From: DATDDB01 sp035260545 | GTDB lineage: Bacteria > Pseudomonadota > Gammaproteobacteria > Burkholderiales > Gallionellaceae | Reading direction: 5' to 3' | DNA: 42,180 nucleotides | NCBI GenBank assembly: GCA_035260545.1 | Contig: DATFUZ010000088.1 | Span: forward strand, 1-42,180 | In this document: positions 13,964 through 22,462 of the stretch, in pieces | Layout of the letters: each line of letters starts with the position of its first letter | Numbering within the stretch: position 1 is the first letter of the stretch | Notes under the pieces: model-generated | Seen by the model: only the letters and a program-made list of their open reading frames with translations | Told to the model about the DNA's origin: nothing | Database searches by the model: none | Program-made: the position numbers and the translations under genes

Positions 13964-15035
13964 GAAGAAACACGTCGTCGTCGGCATGTCCGGCGGCGTG
14001 GACTCCTCCGTCACCGCCCTGCTGCTCAAGGAGCAGGGCTATGAAGTGACCGGCCTGTTCATGAAGAACTGGGAGGACGACGACGATGAGGAATACTGCT
14101 CCTCGCGCGAAGACCTGATAGACGCCGTCTCCGCCGCCGACGTGATCGGCATCCACATCGAGGCAGTGAACTTCGCCGCCGAATACAAGGACCGGGTATT
14201 CGCCTACTTCCTGCGCGAATACGAAGCTGGCCGCACGCCCAACCCGGACATCCTGTGCAACTCCGAGATCAAGTTCAAGGCCTTCCTCGACCACGCCATG
14301 CGCCTGGGTGCGGACGCCATCGCCATGGGCCACTACGCGCGCGTGCGCGAAGTGGACGGAAAGTTCCAGTTACTCAAGGGCCTCGATCCCGGCAAGGACC
14401 AGAGCTACTTCCTGCACCGCCTGGACCAGCAACAACTATCCAAAGCCATGTTCCCCATCGGCCACCTGCCCAAGAGCGAAGTGCGAGAAATCGCGCGCAA
14501 AGCGGGGCTGGCCAACCACGCCAAGCGCGACAGCACCGGCATCTGCTTCATCGGCGAGCGGCCGTTCCGCGAATTCCTCAACCGCTACCTGCCCACCCAG
14601 CCGGGCGACATGGTCACCCCCGAAGGCCGCAAGGTCGGCACCCATCAGGGCCTCTCCTTCTACACCATCGGCCAGCGCCAGGGACTGGGAATCGGCGGCG
14701 GCAAGGACGGCACCGGCGAACCCTGGTTCGTCTCCGGCAAGGACATCGCAGCCAACCGGCTCATCGTCGTGCAGGGCCACGACAACCCAGCCCTGCTCAA
14801 CCCCAATCTCGACGCGCTCGACATGCACTGGATCGCCGGCGAAGCCCCCGACACCAGTCGGCCCTATGCCGCCAAAACCCGCTACCGGCAGCATGATGCT
14901 GGGTGTCGCATTGTCGCCCTCGACGGTGGGCATGCCAGCTTCCATTTTCAGGAGGCGCAATGGGCCGTCACGCCGGGGCAGTCGGTTGTGGTCTATGATG
15001 AAGAGGTTTGTTTGGGCGGTGGCATCATCGCCTGA
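13956..15035 (+). CDS. mnmA: tRNA-specific 2-thiouridylase MnmA
   Basis: Makes the 2-thio group at U34 of tRNA-Lys, -Glu and -Gln, using ATP and sulfur relayed from IscS. The 359 residues show the PP-loop SGGVDSSVTALLL (12-24), the acidic NWEDDDDEEYC insert, the nucleophile region with Cys101 (NPDILCN) and the catalytic persulfide Cys197 (STGICFIGER), plus the GLSFYTIGQRQGLGIGG beta-barrel entry. The start overlaps the nudJ stop. The downstream stretch (15036-15469) has no gene and holds repeat copy A. Confidence 0.97.
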   Translation: MNKKKHVVVGMSGGVDSSVTALLLKEQGYEVTGLFMKNWEDDDDEEYCSSREDLIDAVSAADVIGIHIEAVNFAAEYKDRVFAYFLREYEAGRTPNPDILCNSEIKFKAFLDHAMRLGADAIAMGHYARVREVDGKFQLLKGLDPGKDQSYFLHRLDQQQLSKAMFPIGHLPKSEVREIARKAGLANHAKRDSTGICFIGERPFREFLNRYLPTQPGDMVTPEGRKVGTHQGLSFYTIGQRQGLGIGGGKDGTGEPWFVSGKDIAANRLIVVQGHDNPALLNPNLDALDMHWIAGEAPDTSRPYAAKTRYRQHDAGCRIVALDGGHASFHFQEAQWAVTPGQSVVVYDEEVCLGGGIIA

Positions 15036-15129
15036 CTGGCGCAGAGTGGCCGCCCGGTGGCGGCATCCCCCTTGACCAAAGGGGGGCGGTGGGAGGATTT
15101 GGTTTGTTGACTATCGTGAGCGGGCCGGC

Positions 15130-15434
15130 AGTGCGCACGGGTTTGCGCCGGAGTCGCCGGCAGCGAGTTTCTTTCTTTGCTCGTGCAAAGAAAGAAACCA
15201 AAGAAAGCACGCCCCGATCCGCCACCCCTTACGGGGTTCCCTCATCTGCTCGGCAGAGCAGGCCTCCTCATAAACTCGCACGACCGGCTGCGCCGTCACG
15301 TGCTCGAACATATTCGTCGGACACCCCCTGCCCCGCCTGCGCGACTCGGTGGCGGATAGGGGGCCTTCAGATTTTGTGTGCGCTGGCGCGCACTGGTTGT
15401 TCTTCGTGCCAGCGTAACTTACGCTACGCTGGCA
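15130..15434 (-). repeat. Composite three-hairpin repeat, copy A (minus orientation)
   Basis: Read on the minus strand it has hairpin H1 (15434-15407, stem TGCCAGCGTA with core TAGCGTAAGTTA) and hairpin H2 (15393-15378, GTGCGC/GCGCAC). A body follows with CGAATATGTTCGAGCACGTG and GTGCGAGTTTATGAGGAGGC, then GGCGGATCGGGG and hairpin H3 (15198-15167, 14-bp arms GTTTCTTTCTTTGC with a 4-nt loop). The same order of elements recurs in copies B and C. Short open frames across this region are by-products of the repeat. Together with the REP-like hairpin it accounts for most of the gene-free stretch 15036-15469. Confidence 0.75.
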
Positions 15435-15443
15435 AAAACATCC

Positions 15444-15469
15444 GGCGGGTTACGCTTTGCTAACCCGCC
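15444..15469. repeat. REP-like palindrome GGCGGGTTA...TAACCCGCC
   Basis: A perfect 9-bp inverted repeat with an 8-nt loop, immediately after the stop codon of the orphan membrane protein. Palindromes of this GGCGGGTTA type are common intergenic repeats in proteobacteria (recalled knowledge). It may also act as a 3' stabiliser of that mRNA. Confidence 0.7.
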
Positions 15470-16234
15470 CTACGCGGTCTTATGCAGGTCTTCCAAGGCA
15501 GAGAGTAAACGTTCGGGCAGCCTGGGAAGTGATTCTTGCTTGAACTTAGGATCGGCGTCCTCAAGCCGCACAAGGCTTGGCGGTCGAATACGCCACCATC
15601 TTCCAAATTCTATTTCCAAGGCGCCTCTTAATGATGCAAACGTATTCCGATAAACGGCTTCGTCATCGCGCGCCCTCTTTGCTAGCCCCACCGCCACCAT
15701 GCTCATAGTCGCAATCAAATATGGGCCAAGGGTGCCCTCTATTGCCTCTATAGTCGTGGGGCGGTTTTCACGGCTCATTTGATCAAGTCGCCTCTGAATT
15801 TCCACCGCGTGTCTATTACGAAATTCGTGAATTTCTACCAAATCCTCATAGCAGGTTTGCGAGAGGTGAAGATCATTAAATACGCTTGCATTCTCAGTGC
15901 GGCTAAAAAGAAACGCCAGTGAATCAAAGTCTATCGCCTGACCGACATAGGTTTGAAAAGAAGGGCGGACCAGCAAGTACAGCGGCGTCCCTTCAGGGTG
16001 GCTTTTCGTATCACATACATCAACATAGAAGTTTCTTCTAAAAAGCAAGAATTCATTTAGCTGGGTTCTTATCGCAAATAACGCCAGATTCCCCGCCGAT
16101 ACATTCTTCAAATACCGCTGTCTGGCATCATGCATTCTAACCATAAGGAACGCCAATCCAGCACCGAGAAAAGTACTGAACATGATCTTTCCAAACTCGA
16201 GAATTACGCCGTGATTTGAGAAATCGGCTGTCAT
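15470..16234 (-). CDS. Orphan membrane-anchored protein of unknown function
   Basis: Protein of 254 residues that I do not recognise. It has one clear N-terminal membrane helix (about 10-33, GVILEFGKIMFSTFLGAGLAF) and then a mainly helical soluble region (QRYLKN...RTQLNEFLLFRRNFYVDV; EIQRRLDQMSREN). A second weaker hydrophobic stretch lies around 178-196 (GPYLIATMSMVAVGLA). The tail is charged and ends near RLLSALEDLHKTA. Base composition and codon use are visibly AT-richer than those of all neighbours, and the gene lies alone between two inverted copies of a hairpin repeat, so acquisition from elsewhere is likely. A role as a defence or signalling accessory protein is possible but unsupported. 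Confidence 0.72.
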   Translation of the reverse strand: MTADFSNHGVILEFGKIMFSTFLGAGLAFLMVRMHDARQRYLKNVSAGNLALFAIRTQLNEFLLFRRNFYVDVCDTKSHPEGTPLYLLVRPSFQTYVGQAIDFDSLAFLFSRTENASVFNDLHLSQTCYEDLVEIHEFRNRHAVEIQRRLDQMSRENRPTTIEAIEGTLGPYLIATMSMVAVGLAKRARDDEAVYRNTFASLRGALEIEFGRWWRIRPPSLVRLEDADPKFKQESLPRLPERLLSALEDLHKTA

Positions 16235-16257
16235 GACGAATCTTCTTTCAGAATTTT

Positions 16258-16565
16258 GCCTGCATAGCGTAAGCTATGCAGGCACCAAACACAAACAGCG
16301 TGCGCAGGTCGCACGCGATGCCCTTCTGCCCCTGTGCGCCGTCCCGCAGATCGGGCGCAGGCGAGCGGGGGGTTGGGCGAGCATTGTTCGAGCTCCGCAG
16401 CAGGGCACGATTTGTGTGCCCTGCCAGGGCGAGTTGCGCAGCCCCGCTTGCGTGCGTTCGAGCAAGGGTCCGCGTCAGCGGCGGCGCACCGGGGGCGCCT
16501 TCTTTGGGTTACCTTTCTTGGCAAGACAAGAAAGGTAACCAGCATGCCGGGCTGCCCCCGGCGAC
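16258..16565 (+). repeat. Composite three-hairpin repeat, copy B (plus orientation)
   Basis: H1 is a perfect 11-bp stem GCCTGCATAGC / GCTATGCAGGC with loop GTAA (16258-16283). H2 is GCGTGCG-CAGGT-CGCACGC (16298-16316). A diverged body (GCGAGCATTGTTCGAGC) leads to H3 at 16507-16540, 14-bp arms GGTTACCTTTCTTG / CAAGAAAGGTAACC with a 6-nt loop. It ends in CAGCATGCCGGGCTGCCCCC, as in copy C. It fills most of the 447-bp gene-free gap before purB. The remaining bases up to 16681 hold a possible -10 box (TAAAAT at 16641) without a good -35. Confidence 0.75.
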
Positions 16566-16681
16566 CAACTGTGCATACCGCCAGACCGCCCAGAAAACAC
16601 ACGCACCCCCGTCCCCCAAGACTCCCCCCTCCATTTCGCGTAAAATACACCCCCTTGGCAACAATAAACATGCGACAAATC

Positions 16682-18052
16682 ATGACCCTGAACTCCCTCA
16701 CCGCCCTTTCCCCCCTCGATGGCCGCTATTACGGCAAGGTGGACGCGCTACGCCGTCATTTCAGCGAGTTCGGCCTGATCCACAACCGCCTGCTGATCGA
16801 GGTGGAGTGGCTGAAGGCGCTGAGTGCTGAGGCGGGAATTCCGGAGGTTGAGCCGTTTTCGGCGGCCACGGTAGAGTTTCTCGACCGTCTGGTGACGGAT
16901 TTCAGCATGGTGGATGCGGAGGCGATCAAGTCTATCGAGAGCCGCACCAATCACGATGTGAAGGCCATTGAATACTGGCTGCGCGAAAAGCTGGCCGACA
17001 ATCTGGAGACGGCGAAGGTGCTGGAGTTTATCCACTTTGCCTGCACGTCCGAGGACATCAACAATCTTTCCCATGCACTGATGCTGCAGAGCGCACGCGC
17101 GCACGTGATGCTGCCGACGCTGGATGCGCTGATCGGCCGCCTGCGCCACCTGGCGCACGAGCATGCTGCGCTGCCCATGCTGTGCCGCACCCACGGCCAG
17201 ACGGCGACGCCCAGCACGCTGGGCAAGGAGATGGCGAACGTGGTCTATCGCCTGGAGCGGGCGCGGGAGCGCCTGGCGGCGGTGGAGATCCTGGGCAAGA
17301 TCAACGGCGCGGTGGGCAACTACAATGCGCACCTGGCTGCCTACCCCGATGTGGACTGGGAAGGTTTCTCGCAGAACTTCGTGGAGGCGCGCGGCCTGAC
17401 CTTCAACCCCTACACGACCCAGATCGAGCCGCACGATTGCATGGCGGAGCTCTATGACGCCTACGCGCGCATCAACGCCATCCTGGTCGATCTGGACCGG
17501 GACGTCTGGGGCTATATCTCGCTGGGCTATTTCAAGCAGAAGGTGGTGGCGGGCGAGGTGGGCTCTTCCACCATGCCGCACAAGGTGAACCCCATCGACT
17601 TCGAGAACTCGGAGGGTAATCTGGGGCTGGCGAATTCGCTGCTGCGCCACCTCTCGGAAAAGCTGCCGGTCTCGCGCTGGCAGCGCGACCTGACCGATTC
17701 CACGGTGCTGCGCAACATGGGCGTGGCGCTGGGCTACACCCTGCTGGGTTATGAATCGTGCATCAAGGGCCTGGGCAAGCTGGAGGCCAACCCGGCTCGG
17801 CTGGCGGAAGACCTGGACAATAGCTGGGAGGTGCTGGCCGAACCCATCCAGACCGTGATGCGCCGCTACAACGTGGAGAACGCCTACGACAAGCTGAAGG
17901 AACTGACGCGCGGCAAGGGCGGCATCAACCGCGACAGTCTACATGCCTTCATCAAGACGCTGGACATTCCCGAGGAAGAAAAGACGCGCCTGCTGAAGCT
18001 GACCCCGGCGACATATCTGGGCAAGGCAGCGGAACTGGCCAAGCGAATCTGA
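16682..18052 (+). CDS. purB: Adenylosuccinate lyase
   Basis: Catalyses two fumarate-releasing steps of purine synthesis (SAICAR to AICAR and adenylosuccinate to AMP). The 456 residues equal the E. coli enzyme in length. The family signature SSTMPHKVNPIDFENSEGNL begins at residue 295 and carries the catalytic Ser of the flexible loop. TSEDINNLSHALML and CRTHGQTATPSTLGKEMA, with the catalytic His, are also present. The start MTLNSLTALSPLDGRYYGKV matches other PurB N-termini; a second ATG 12 nt upstream (16670) is possible, and neither has a strong Shine-Dalgarno. It converges with pssA across a bidirectional terminator. Confidence 0.96.
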   Translation: MTLNSLTALSPLDGRYYGKVDALRRHFSEFGLIHNRLLIEVEWLKALSAEAGIPEVEPFSAATVEFLDRLVTDFSMVDAEAIKSIESRTNHDVKAIEYWLREKLADNLETAKVLEFIHFACTSEDINNLSHALMLQSARAHVMLPTLDALIGRLRHLAHEHAALPMLCRTHGQTATPSTLGKEMANVVYRLERARERLAAVEILGKINGAVGNYNAHLAAYPDVDWEGFSQNFVEARGLTFNPYTTQIEPHDCMAELYDAYARINAILVDLDRDVWGYISLGYFKQKVVAGEVGSSTMPHKVNPIDFENSEGNLGLANSLLRHLSEKLPVSRWQRDLTDSTVLRNMGVALGYTLLGYESCIKGLGKLEANPARLAEDLDNSWEVLAEPIQTVMRRYNVENAYDKLKELTRGKGGINRDSLHAFIKTLDIPEEEKTRLLKLTPATYLGKAAELAKRI

Positions 18053-18101
18053 CGCAAGCGACTGCGGTGACTGCCTGCGGCGGCACCGCATGCCACAATA
18101 A

Positions 18102-18128
18102 AAATGGGCGCGAAATGCGCCCTTTTTT
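18102..18128. terminator. Bidirectional intrinsic terminator between purB and pssA
   Basis: The stem GGGCGC-GAAAT-GCGCCC (18106-18122) is followed by six T residues and preceded by AAAA, placed between two convergent genes (purB ends 18052, pssA ends 18147). Confidence 0.88.
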
Positions 18129-18146
18129 ATCGCCGTAATTTCCGAT

Positions 18147-18920
18147 TCAGGATGCCTTGTGCGCCTTGCGCTGTTTATACCAGTCCAGCACCCACAGGAC
18201 ATAGCCCGAAAGCGAGTAGCCAAGGAAGATGAGGAACAGCACGCCGGGCGGATAGGCGGACACCAGAACGTAGACGCCGACGATGGCGAGCACGACGATG
18301 AAAGGCACGCTCTTGCGCAGGTTGATGTCCTTGAAGCTGTAAAAGCGCACGTTGCTGACCATGGTCACGCCGGCAAACACGGTGAGCACCAGCGCCAGCC
18401 AGTGGATGTCCTCCCCGAAGCCCTCCAGGAATTTGTGGTTGTCGTGCGCCAGCCATACGAAACCGGCCACCAGCGCGGCGGCGGCAGGGCTGGGCAGTCC
18501 CTGGAAGTAGCGCTTGTCGACGATGTCGATGTTGGTGTTGAAGCGCGCCAGGCGCAGGGCGGTGCCCGCGCAATAGATGAAGGCCGCGAACCAGCCCCAT
18601 CGCCCCAGGCCCTTCAACGCCCATTCGTACATCACCAGTGCGGGGGCCACGCCGAACGAGACCATGTCGGAGAGGCTGTCGTACTCGGCGCCGAACTCGC
18701 TCTGCGTGTGGGTGAGCCGCGCCACGCGGCCGTCGAGCGCATCCATCACCATCGCGACGAATATGCCCACCGCGGAGAATTCGAAACGGCCGTTCATCGC
18801 CTGCACGATGGCGTAGAAACCGGCGAACAGCGCCGCCGTGGTGAAGAGGTTGGGCAGGATGTAGATGCCGCGCCTGCGTATCCCGGGCTTCTTGCGTGTA
18901 TCCAGGTCAGGCTCGAACAT
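18147..18920 (-). CDS. pssA: CDP-diacylglycerol-serine O-phosphatidyltransferase
   Basis: Makes phosphatidylserine from CDP-diacylglycerol and serine in the inner membrane, the precursor of phosphatidylethanolamine. The 257-residue protein has several membrane helices and the CDP-alcohol phosphotransferase signature DALDGRVARLTHTQSEFGAE followed by YDSLSDMVSFG (D-G-x2-A-R-x8-G-x3-D-x3-D). It is the membrane (Bacillus-type) enzyme, not the soluble E. coli type. It lies downstream of ilvC, the usual ilv-pssA order in betaproteobacteria, separated by 100 bp that contain a 13-bp inverted repeat. Confidence 0.95.
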   Translation of the reverse strand: MFEPDLDTRKKPGIRRRGIYILPNLFTTAALFAGFYAIVQAMNGRFEFSAVGIFVAMVMDALDGRVARLTHTQSEFGAEYDSLSDMVSFGVAPALVMYEWALKGLGRWGWFAAFIYCAGTALRLARFNTNIDIVDKRYFQGLPSPAAAALVAGFVWLAHDNHKFLEGFGEDIHWLALVLTVFAGVTMVSNVRFYSFKDINLRKSVPFIVVLAIVGVYVLVSAYPPGVLFLIFLGYSLSGYVLWVLDWYKQRKAHKAS

Positions 18921-18962
18921 GATCGTAGGCGAGATATGTGGAATATGGCATGTGAAATGAAG

Positions 18963-19005
18963 AAAAGGTGAAAAGTTCAGACTGACGCTTCACTTTTCAC
19001 CTTTT
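18963..19005 (-). other. 13-bp inverted repeat between ilvC and pssA
   Basis: AAAAGGTGAAAAG (18963-18975) is the exact reverse complement of CTTTTCACCTTTT (18993-19005), with a 17-nt loop. It lies just after the ilvC stop. Possible roles are mRNA processing, partial termination between ilvC and pssA, or an operator site. It is AT-rich, so not a classical strong terminator. Confidence 0.6.
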
Positions 19006-19020
19006 GCGTTTCACCGCTGC

Positions 19021-20037
19021 TTAGTTCTTCGACTGATCGACCAGCTTGTTCTTGCTGATCCAGGGCATCATCGCGCGCAACTGGCCGCCGACTTTTTCGA
19101 TCGGGTGCTCGGCGTTCAGGCGGCGGCGGGCGGTCATCTCGGGGTAATTGGTGCGGCCCTCGAGGATGAAGCGCTTGGCGTATTCGCCGGTCTGGATGTT
19201 GCTCAGGCATTCCTTCATCGCGGCGCGCGCCTGGTCGGCGATCACGCGCGGGCCGGTGACGTATTCGCCGTATTCCGCGTTGTTGGAGATGGAGTAGTTC
19301 ATGTTGGCGATGCCGCCCTCGTACATCAGGTCGACGATCAGCTTGAGTTCGTGCAGGCACTCGAAGTAGGCCATCTCGGGCGCATAGCCCGCTTCTACCA
19401 GGGTTTCGAAGCCGGCCTTCACGAGTTCCACGGCGCCGCCGCACAGCACGGCCTGCTCGCCGAACAGGTCGGTCTCGGTCTCTTCGCGGAAGTTGGTCTC
19501 GATCACGCCGCCCTTGGTGCCGCCGTTGGCAGCCGCATAGGACAGGGCGACATCCTTGGCCTTGCCGGTCTTGTCCTGGTATACGGCGATCAGCGTGGGC
19601 ACGCCGCCGCCCTTGAGGTATTCGGAACGCACGGTGTGGCCGGGACCCTTGGGGGCGACCATGATCACGTCCACGTCGGCCGGGGGCACGATCTGGTTGT
19701 AATGGATGTTGAAGCCGTGGGCGAAGGCAAGTGCCGCGCCCGCTTTCAGGTTCTTGGCGACATCGGCGCGGTACACGTCCGGCATGGTCTCGTCCGGCAG
19801 GAGCATCATCACCAGGTCGGCGCCCTTCACGGCATCGGCGATCTCGGCGACCTTGTGGCCGGCGGCTTCGGCCTTCTTCCACGATTCGCCGCCGCGGCGC
19901 AGGCCGACGGTCACGTTCACGCCGGAATCCTTCAGGTTCTGGGCATGGGCGTGGCCTTGGGAACCGTAACCCACGATGGTCACCTGCTTGCCCTTGATCA
20001 GGGAAAGGTCTGCGTCTTTGTCGTAATAAACTTTCAT
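19021..20037 (-). CDS. ilvC: Ketol-acid reductoisomerase (NADP+)
   Basis: Second common step of isoleucine and valine synthesis, class I (short) enzyme of 338 residues. The Rossmann motif is GYGSQGHAHAQNLKDSG. The RRGGESW loop carries the Arg and Ser that select NADPH. MVAPKGPGHTVR, and the FREETETDLFGEQAVLCGG block with the Mg-binding Asp/Glu residues, are present. The ATG at 20037 begins the standard N-terminus MKVYYDKDAD and has GAGGAC upstream; an in-frame ATG at 20070 is less likely. It follows ilvH by 61 bp. Confidence 0.97.
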   Translation of the reverse strand: MKVYYDKDADLSLIKGKQVTIVGYGSQGHAHAQNLKDSGVNVTVGLRRGGESWKKAEAAGHKVAEIADAVKGADLVMMLLPDETMPDVYRADVAKNLKAGAALAFAHGFNIHYNQIVPPADVDVIMVAPKGPGHTVRSEYLKGGGVPTLIAVYQDKTGKAKDVALSYAAANGGTKGGVIETNFREETETDLFGEQAVLCGGAVELVKAGFETLVEAGYAPEMAYFECLHELKLIVDLMYEGGIANMNYSISNNAEYGEYVTGPRVIADQARAAMKECLSNIQTGEYAKRFILEGRTNYPEMTARRRLNAEHPIEKVGGQLRAMMPWISKNKLVDQSKN

Positions 20038-20098
20038 GTCGTCCTCTATCAATAAATCCCGTTTCGGCAATAAATCAGTTCGCGGCCGCGGCAGCGGC

Positions 20099-20590
20099 CT
20101 ACAGTTTCAAAATCCGTTCGCCGCGCCCGATGCCGCATGCACCCGTGCGCACCGTCTCCAGGATCAGGCTGCGGTCTATCGCCTGCAGGAAGCTGTCCAG
20201 CTTGGAGCCGGAGCCGGTCAGCTCTATGGTGTAGAACTGGGCATCCACATCGATGATGCGGCCGCGGAAGATGTCGGTCATGCGCTTCAGCTCCTCGCGC
20301 GCCGCGCCGGCGGCGCGCACCTTCACCATCATCAGCTCGCGTTCCAGGTGGTCGCCCTCGTTCATGTCCATCACCGACACGACCTCGACCAGCTTGTTGA
20401 GCTGCTTGTTGATCTGCTCGATCACCTCGTCGGAGCCGCTGGTGACGATGGTCATGCGCGACATGGTCGCATCCTCGGTGGGCGCGACGGTGAGCGACTC
20501 GATGTTGTAGCCACGCGCGGAGAACAGGCCGGCTACGCGCGACAGCGCGCCCGCCTCGTTTTCCATTAGCAAAGAAATAATATGGCGCAT
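20099..20590 (-). CDS. ilvH: Acetolactate synthase small (regulatory) subunit
   Basis: The 163-residue regulatory partner of IlvI. An N-terminal ACT domain (MRHIISLLMENEAGALSRVAGLFSARGYNIESL, about 1-75) binds valine for feedback inhibition, followed by the C-terminal domain with the conserved ELMMVKVRA and FRGRIIDVD segments. It starts 3 bp after the ilvI stop, so it is translationally linked to the catalytic subunit. The length matches IlvH/IlvN of the long type. Confidence 0.96.
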   Translation of the reverse strand: MRHIISLLMENEAGALSRVAGLFSARGYNIESLTVAPTEDATMSRMTIVTSGSDEVIEQINKQLNKLVEVVSVMDMNEGDHLERELMMVKVRAAGAAREELKRMTDIFRGRIIDVDAQFYTIELTGSGSKLDSFLQAIDRSLILETVRTGACGIGRGERILKL

Positions 20591-20593
20591 GAT

Positions 20594-22300
20594 TTACAGG
20601 TCCTCCGCCAAGATGACTTCAGACAGACCTTTGCCCCCTGGTACCATCGGATATACGTTCTCGGTCTGGTCGGTCTTGAAGTCCAGGAACACCAGGTCGT
20701 TCTTTCGCGCGAAGGCTTCCTTGAGCGCAGGTTCCACGTCCGAGGGTTTCTCGATGCGCATGCCGATGTGGCCATAGGCCTCCGCCAGGCGCACGAAGTC
20801 GGGCAGCGCGTCCATATATGATTCGGAATAGCGGTTACCGTGGAAGAATTCCTGCCACTGGCGCACCATGCCGAGATAGCGATTGTTCAGCGCAACGATC
20901 TTCACCGGGAGGCGGAACTGCTTGCAGGTGGAGAGTTCCTGGATGTTCATCTGGATGCTGCCCTCGCCGGTGATGCAGGCCACATCGGCGTCGGGATGCG
21001 CCAGCTTCACGCCCATCGCCGCAGGCAGGCCGAAACCCATGGTGCCCAGTCCGCCGGAGTTGATCCAGCGCCGCGGCTGGTCGAACTTGTAATACTGCGC
21101 GGCCCACATCTGGTGCTGCCCCACGTCGGAGGTAACGAAAGCCTCGCCGCGCGTGATTTCGTACAGTTTCTCCACCACGAACTGCGGCTTGATGATCTCG
21201 TCGGAGTTGCGGTAGACCAGGCTATTCTTGCTGCGCCATTCGTCGATCTGCTTCCACCATGCGCCCAGCGCCTGCTGGTCGGGCGTTTTCTTGCTGCCGT
21301 GCAGCACGGCGTGCAGGTCGCCCAGCACGTGCGCCACGTCGCCCACGATGGCCACATCCACCTTCACCCGCTTTGCGATGGAGGAGGGGTCGATGTCGAC
21401 ATGGATGATCTTGCGCGGCACCTGGCTGAAATGCTCGACGTTGCCGATCACGCGGTCGTCGAAGCGCGCACCCACGGCCAGCAGGACGTCGCAGTGCTGC
21501 ATCGCCATGTTCGCCTCGTAGGTGCCGTGCATACCCAGCATGCCGACGAACTGCTTGTCGGTGGCGGGATAGCCGCCCAGGCCCATCAGGGTGTTGGTGA
21601 CCGGGAAGCCCAGCAGGCGCGCGACTTCGGCCAGCTTGCCGGCCGCGCCGGACTGCACTACGCCGCCGCCGGCGTAGATCATCGGGCGCTTGGCGCCCAG
21701 CAGCAGTTGCGCGGCCTCCTTGATGTCGCCGACTTCGCCGTGGGTGGGCGGATGGTAGGAGCGGATCTCCACCGACTGCGGGTAGCCGAATTCGCACTTC
21801 TGGTTGGAAATATCCTTGGGAATGTCCACCAGCACCGGGCCGGGACGGCCGCTCTTGGCGAGGTAGAACGCCTTCTTCAGGGTGGAAGCCAGATCCTTGA
21901 CATCCTTCACCAGGAAATTATGCTTGACGCAGGGACGGGTGATGCCCACAGTGTCCACTTCCTGGAAGGCATCCTCGCCGATGTAGCTGGTCGGCACCTG
22001 GCCGCTGATGATGACCATGGGGATGGAATCCATATAGGCCGTGGCAATGCCGGTGACGGCGTTGGTCGCGCCCGGGCCGGACGTGACCAGGGCCACGCCG
22101 ACCTTGTCCGTGCAGCGCGAGTAGCCGTCGGCGGCATGCACCGCGGCCTGCTCATGGCGCACGAGTATGTGCTTGACCTTGTCCTGGTTGAACAGCGCGT
22201 CATAAATGAACAGCACCGCACCGCCGGGGTAGCCGAAGACGTATTCGACCCCCTCTTCCTGCAAACACCTGATGGCTATTTCCGCGCCCGTCAGCTCCAT
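20594..22300 (-). CDS. ilvI: Acetolactate synthase large (catalytic) subunit
   Basis: ThDP-dependent enzyme making acetolactate or acetohydroxybutyrate, first common step for valine, leucine and isoleucine; 568 residues. The N-terminus MELTGAEIAIRCLQEEGVEYVFGYPGG carries the catalytic Glu of the ThDP fold further on (VRHEQAAVHAADGY). The ThDP-Mg motif is GEGSIQMNIQEL...ALNNRYLGM, with GEG in place of the commoner GDG. The ATG at 22300 is preceded by GGGAAAA and fits homologues; the open frame reaches back to 22474 but that part runs through the divergent promoter region. First gene of ilvI-ilvH-ilvC-pssA. Confidence 0.97.
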   Translation of the reverse strand: MELTGAEIAIRCLQEEGVEYVFGYPGGAVLFIYDALFNQDKVKHILVRHEQAAVHAADGYSRCTDKVGVALVTSGPGATNAVTGIATAYMDSIPMVIISGQVPTSYIGEDAFQEVDTVGITRPCVKHNFLVKDVKDLASTLKKAFYLAKSGRPGPVLVDIPKDISNQKCEFGYPQSVEIRSYHPPTHGEVGDIKEAAQLLLGAKRPMIYAGGGVVQSGAAGKLAEVARLLGFPVTNTLMGLGGYPATDKQFVGMLGMHGTYEANMAMQHCDVLLAVGARFDDRVIGNVEHFSQVPRKIIHVDIDPSSIAKRVKVDVAIVGDVAHVLGDLHAVLHGSKKTPDQQALGAWWKQIDEWRSKNSLVYRNSDEIIKPQFVVEKLYEITRGEAFVTSDVGQHQMWAAQYYKFDQPRRWINSGGLGTMGFGLPAAMGVKLAHPDADVACITGEGSIQMNIQELSTCKQFRLPVKIVALNNRYLGMVRQWQEFFHGNRYSESYMDALPDFVRLAEAYGHIGMRIEKPSDVEPALKEAFARKNDLVFLDFKTDQTENVYPMVPGGKGLSEVILAEDL

Positions 22301-22339
22301 GGCTTTTCCCGCAACATTATCATTAGAGAAGAACTCTTT

Positions 22340-22368
22340 AAGATATAGGTTGGAAGCATTTTGGTCAA
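22340..22368 (-). promoter_or_regulatory. Candidate sigma-70 promoter of the ilv operon
   Basis: On the minus strand, TTGACC (22368-22363), a 17-nt spacer and TATCTT (22345-22340) are well placed for a start near 22333, giving a leader of about 33 nt before ilvI. No leader peptide or attenuator hairpin is evident in so short a leader. Confidence 0.5.
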
Positions 22369-22426
22369 CCCCTGCGCCATGTCGGGAAGGCACGTTTCCG
22401 CATCGGCAGCGGGGTTTGGCGAAATT

Positions 22427-22435
22427 TGTTACAAT
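22427..22435 (+). promoter_or_regulatory. Extended -10 promoter of the sigma-factor gene
   Basis: TGTTACAAT is an extended -10 (TGn then TACAAT) 27 nt upstream of the proposed CTG start. The -35 region is poor, as is common with extended -10 promoters. Transcription would begin near 22442. Confidence 0.55.
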
Positions 22436-22462
22436 CGCGCGCACCGAACGGAGTACTGCAAA

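Noticed and set aside
15008..15463. Open frame running across the mnmA-downstream repeat
   Set aside because: It lies over repeat copy A with its hairpins, has no recognisable protein features and is of the kind produced by GC-rich palindromic repeats.
16233..16680. Several overlapping frames on both strands upstream of purB
   Set aside because: They cover repeat copy B, are rich in Arg/Ala/Pro/Cys with no family match, and one simply joins onto purB upstream of its true start.
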